Assembly: GCF_039904985.1 (NCBI RefSeq) | Contig: NZ_CP157006.1 | Coordinates: 224,758 to 288,757, forward strand | Source of the DNA: Methylomonas sp. AM2-LC | Lineage (GTDB): Bacteria > Pseudomonadota > Gammaproteobacteria > Methylococcales > Methylomonadaceae | Direction: 5' to 3' | Length of the DNA stretch: 64,000 nt | Shown: one piece after another, positions 63,265-64,000 of the stretch | How the letters are laid out: each line of letters starts with the position of its first letter | Position numbering within the stretch: position 1 is the stretch's first letter | The notes under the pieces: generated by a model | Database searches by the model: none | What the model saw: only the letters and a program-made list of their open reading frames with translations | Told to the model about the DNA's origin: nothing | Translations under genes and position numbers: made by a program

Positions 63265-63296
63265 CAAAAATTTCTGGGGTTCCGGCTTACAACCCC
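63261..63296 (-). repeat. Right inverted repeat of the 35.5-kb candidate
   Basis: Minus strand: GGGGTTGTAAGCCGGAACCC then CAGAAATTTTTGTCAC, one difference from 27824..27859. Followed on the + strand by TTTCATT, as at the left end. Confidence 0.8.
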
Positions 63297-63392
63297 TTTC
63301 ATTGTTAAATATATTTAATGCGCCCTAAAAAATGTTGTGATATTTTTTTAACGTGTGATAGTTGAATAAAATTAAAATCAATGGATTTCGAA

Positions 63393-63974
63393 ATGAAAAA
63401 TATAGGTTCGTTAAAAATACCAGGGAGCATTTTAATTTCTTTGATTACGACTACCGTCGTAGGTTGCTCCGCTGCAAATCAATACAAATTAAAACAGCAT
63501 TTTGAATACAGTGCGTGTGCTCAACAAAGACAACATGACACCTATGATCCGGGTGGTTACGCGGAAGCTTATGAAAAATGTAAAAATACTGTAGCGATTA
63601 GTCACATGCGTCAATTGGGTTCAGAAATAGCTGAATACCGTAACGCCGTTAAAAAACCGAAAGACCCAATAAAGGATAATCGTTGCTGGAATATTGGTGT
63701 TGAAATGTACAAAAGACACCTGTTGCTAAACGGGGTAAAAAAGGAAAATTTGCAGAGTGTCTTTGATGAAAAAATGTTCATCGACAAGCCTATCGACGCC
63801 ATTGATACCCAGCATTTGATTGAAATTCGAAATGTTATGGCTGATAACGATTCGAAAATAGCAAATTTTGATAACTCAAAATACGCTAGATACCAATGCA
63901 ATTTGGATAAGATGATGACAATCGAGGCTGGCATCGGAAGGGAAATAATGCGAAGAATTCATACAAATGAGTGA
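63393..63974 (+). CDS. Putative lipoprotein
   Basis: Start at 63393 (MKNIGSLKIPGSILISL) chosen because it gives a better lipoprotein signal than 63381: the hydrophobic segment is followed by TVVGCSAA, with VVGC as lipobox. The mature part is helical with several Cys (ACAQQRQ, EKCKN, NRCWN, YQCNL). No family is recognised. It lies outside the large element, after its right TTTCATT. Confidence 0.6.
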   Translation: MKNIGSLKIPGSILISLITTTVVGCSAANQYKLKQHFEYSACAQQRQHDTYDPGGYAEAYEKCKNTVAISHMRQLGSEIAEYRNAVKKPKDPIKDNRCWNIGVEMYKRHLLLNGVKKENLQSVFDEKMFIDKPIDAIDTQHLIEIRNVMADNDSKIANFDNSKYARYQCNLDKMMTIEAGIGREIMRRIHTNE

Positions 63975-64000
63975 CCCGTCGAAAATTAAAAGGCGAGAAA

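Larger units (their letters stand above)
27824..63296. mobile_element. Candidate 35.5-kb Tn3-family transposon
   Basis: The left end reads inward as GGGGTTGTAAGCCGGAACCC from 27824. The right end at 63261..63296 is its reverse complement, with 35 of 36 positions matching. TTTCATT directly abuts both ends (27817..27823 and 63297..63303). The 3' end of a Tn3-type tnpA (62711..63264) runs into the right repeat, the normal arrangement. A 7-bp duplication is longer than the family's usual 5 bp, so the pairing needs checking. If real, all cargo from 28 to 63 kb entered together or accumulated inside it. Confidence 0.55.

Noticed and set aside
1..64000. tRNA, rRNA, CRISPR array, replication initiator gene
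   Set aside because: Looked for characteristic motifs (tRNA T-loop with CCA-like end, Rep winged-helix proteins, regularly spaced repeats) and found none I could support.

Overview
The window looks like part of a large, AT-leaning plasmid (or plasmid-like replicon) of a gammaproteobacterium, possibly a methanotroph of the Methylococcales. The plasmid inference rests on an actin-type ParM gene, a complete ParA-ParB-parS cluster and two KfrA-type genes. The taxonomic guess rests on HAF-repeat proteins with a VPVPT...WLFGSALAGFIGFNRRK sorting tail, an XrtH-like exosortase, a DUF2956 gene and many dispersed repeats. It is inference only. No replication initiator, rRNA, tRNA or CRISPR array was recognised.

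Layout. 0-9.5 kb: parM with a possible small partner, then parA-parB with a palindromic parS candidate, then a tyrosine recombinase. Copies of a 258-bp hairpin-rich repeat are scattered through this part, and one interrupts an IHF-beta-like gene. 9.5-21.3 kb: a small block of DUF2956, basic-protein and GNAT genes; a papain-fold protein; a complete recombinase-in-trio (RIT) element; and a decayed integron (broken intI plus cassettes with attC-like sites). 21.5-27.5 kb: kfrA behind iteron-like repeats, then a 3.4-kb Tn3-derived composite (23112..26546) with TTTCT target duplications that carries a metF-like gene, then a SprT-like protease gene.

27.8-63.3 kb: near-identical 36-bp Tn3-type inverted repeats flanked by TTTCATT suggest that this 35.5-kb stretch is or was one transposon. 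Its cargo includes a nuclease-helicase pair coupled to a broken YhcG nuclease gene (a possible defence operon); an Rhs gene with two alternative tips and membrane immunity-like proteins; an XrtH-like exosortase locus; a second kfrA; a broken second RIT; a MuB/TniB-like ATPase; two HAF/PEP-CTERM-like genes, one split inside its signal peptide by an ISAzo13-type IS; and a WGR/AlbA-ATPase/YhcG island. A complete, different Tn3 transposon (58806..62710) sits beside the surviving 3' end of the large element's own transposase gene.

The stability genes (parM, parAB, kfrA) are plasmid backbone. Most of the rest is accessory DNA assembled by at least five mechanisms: Tn3 family, RIT, integron, ISAzo13 and the 258-bp repeat. 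Many genes are truncated at element borders, so the region has been rearranged repeatedly.
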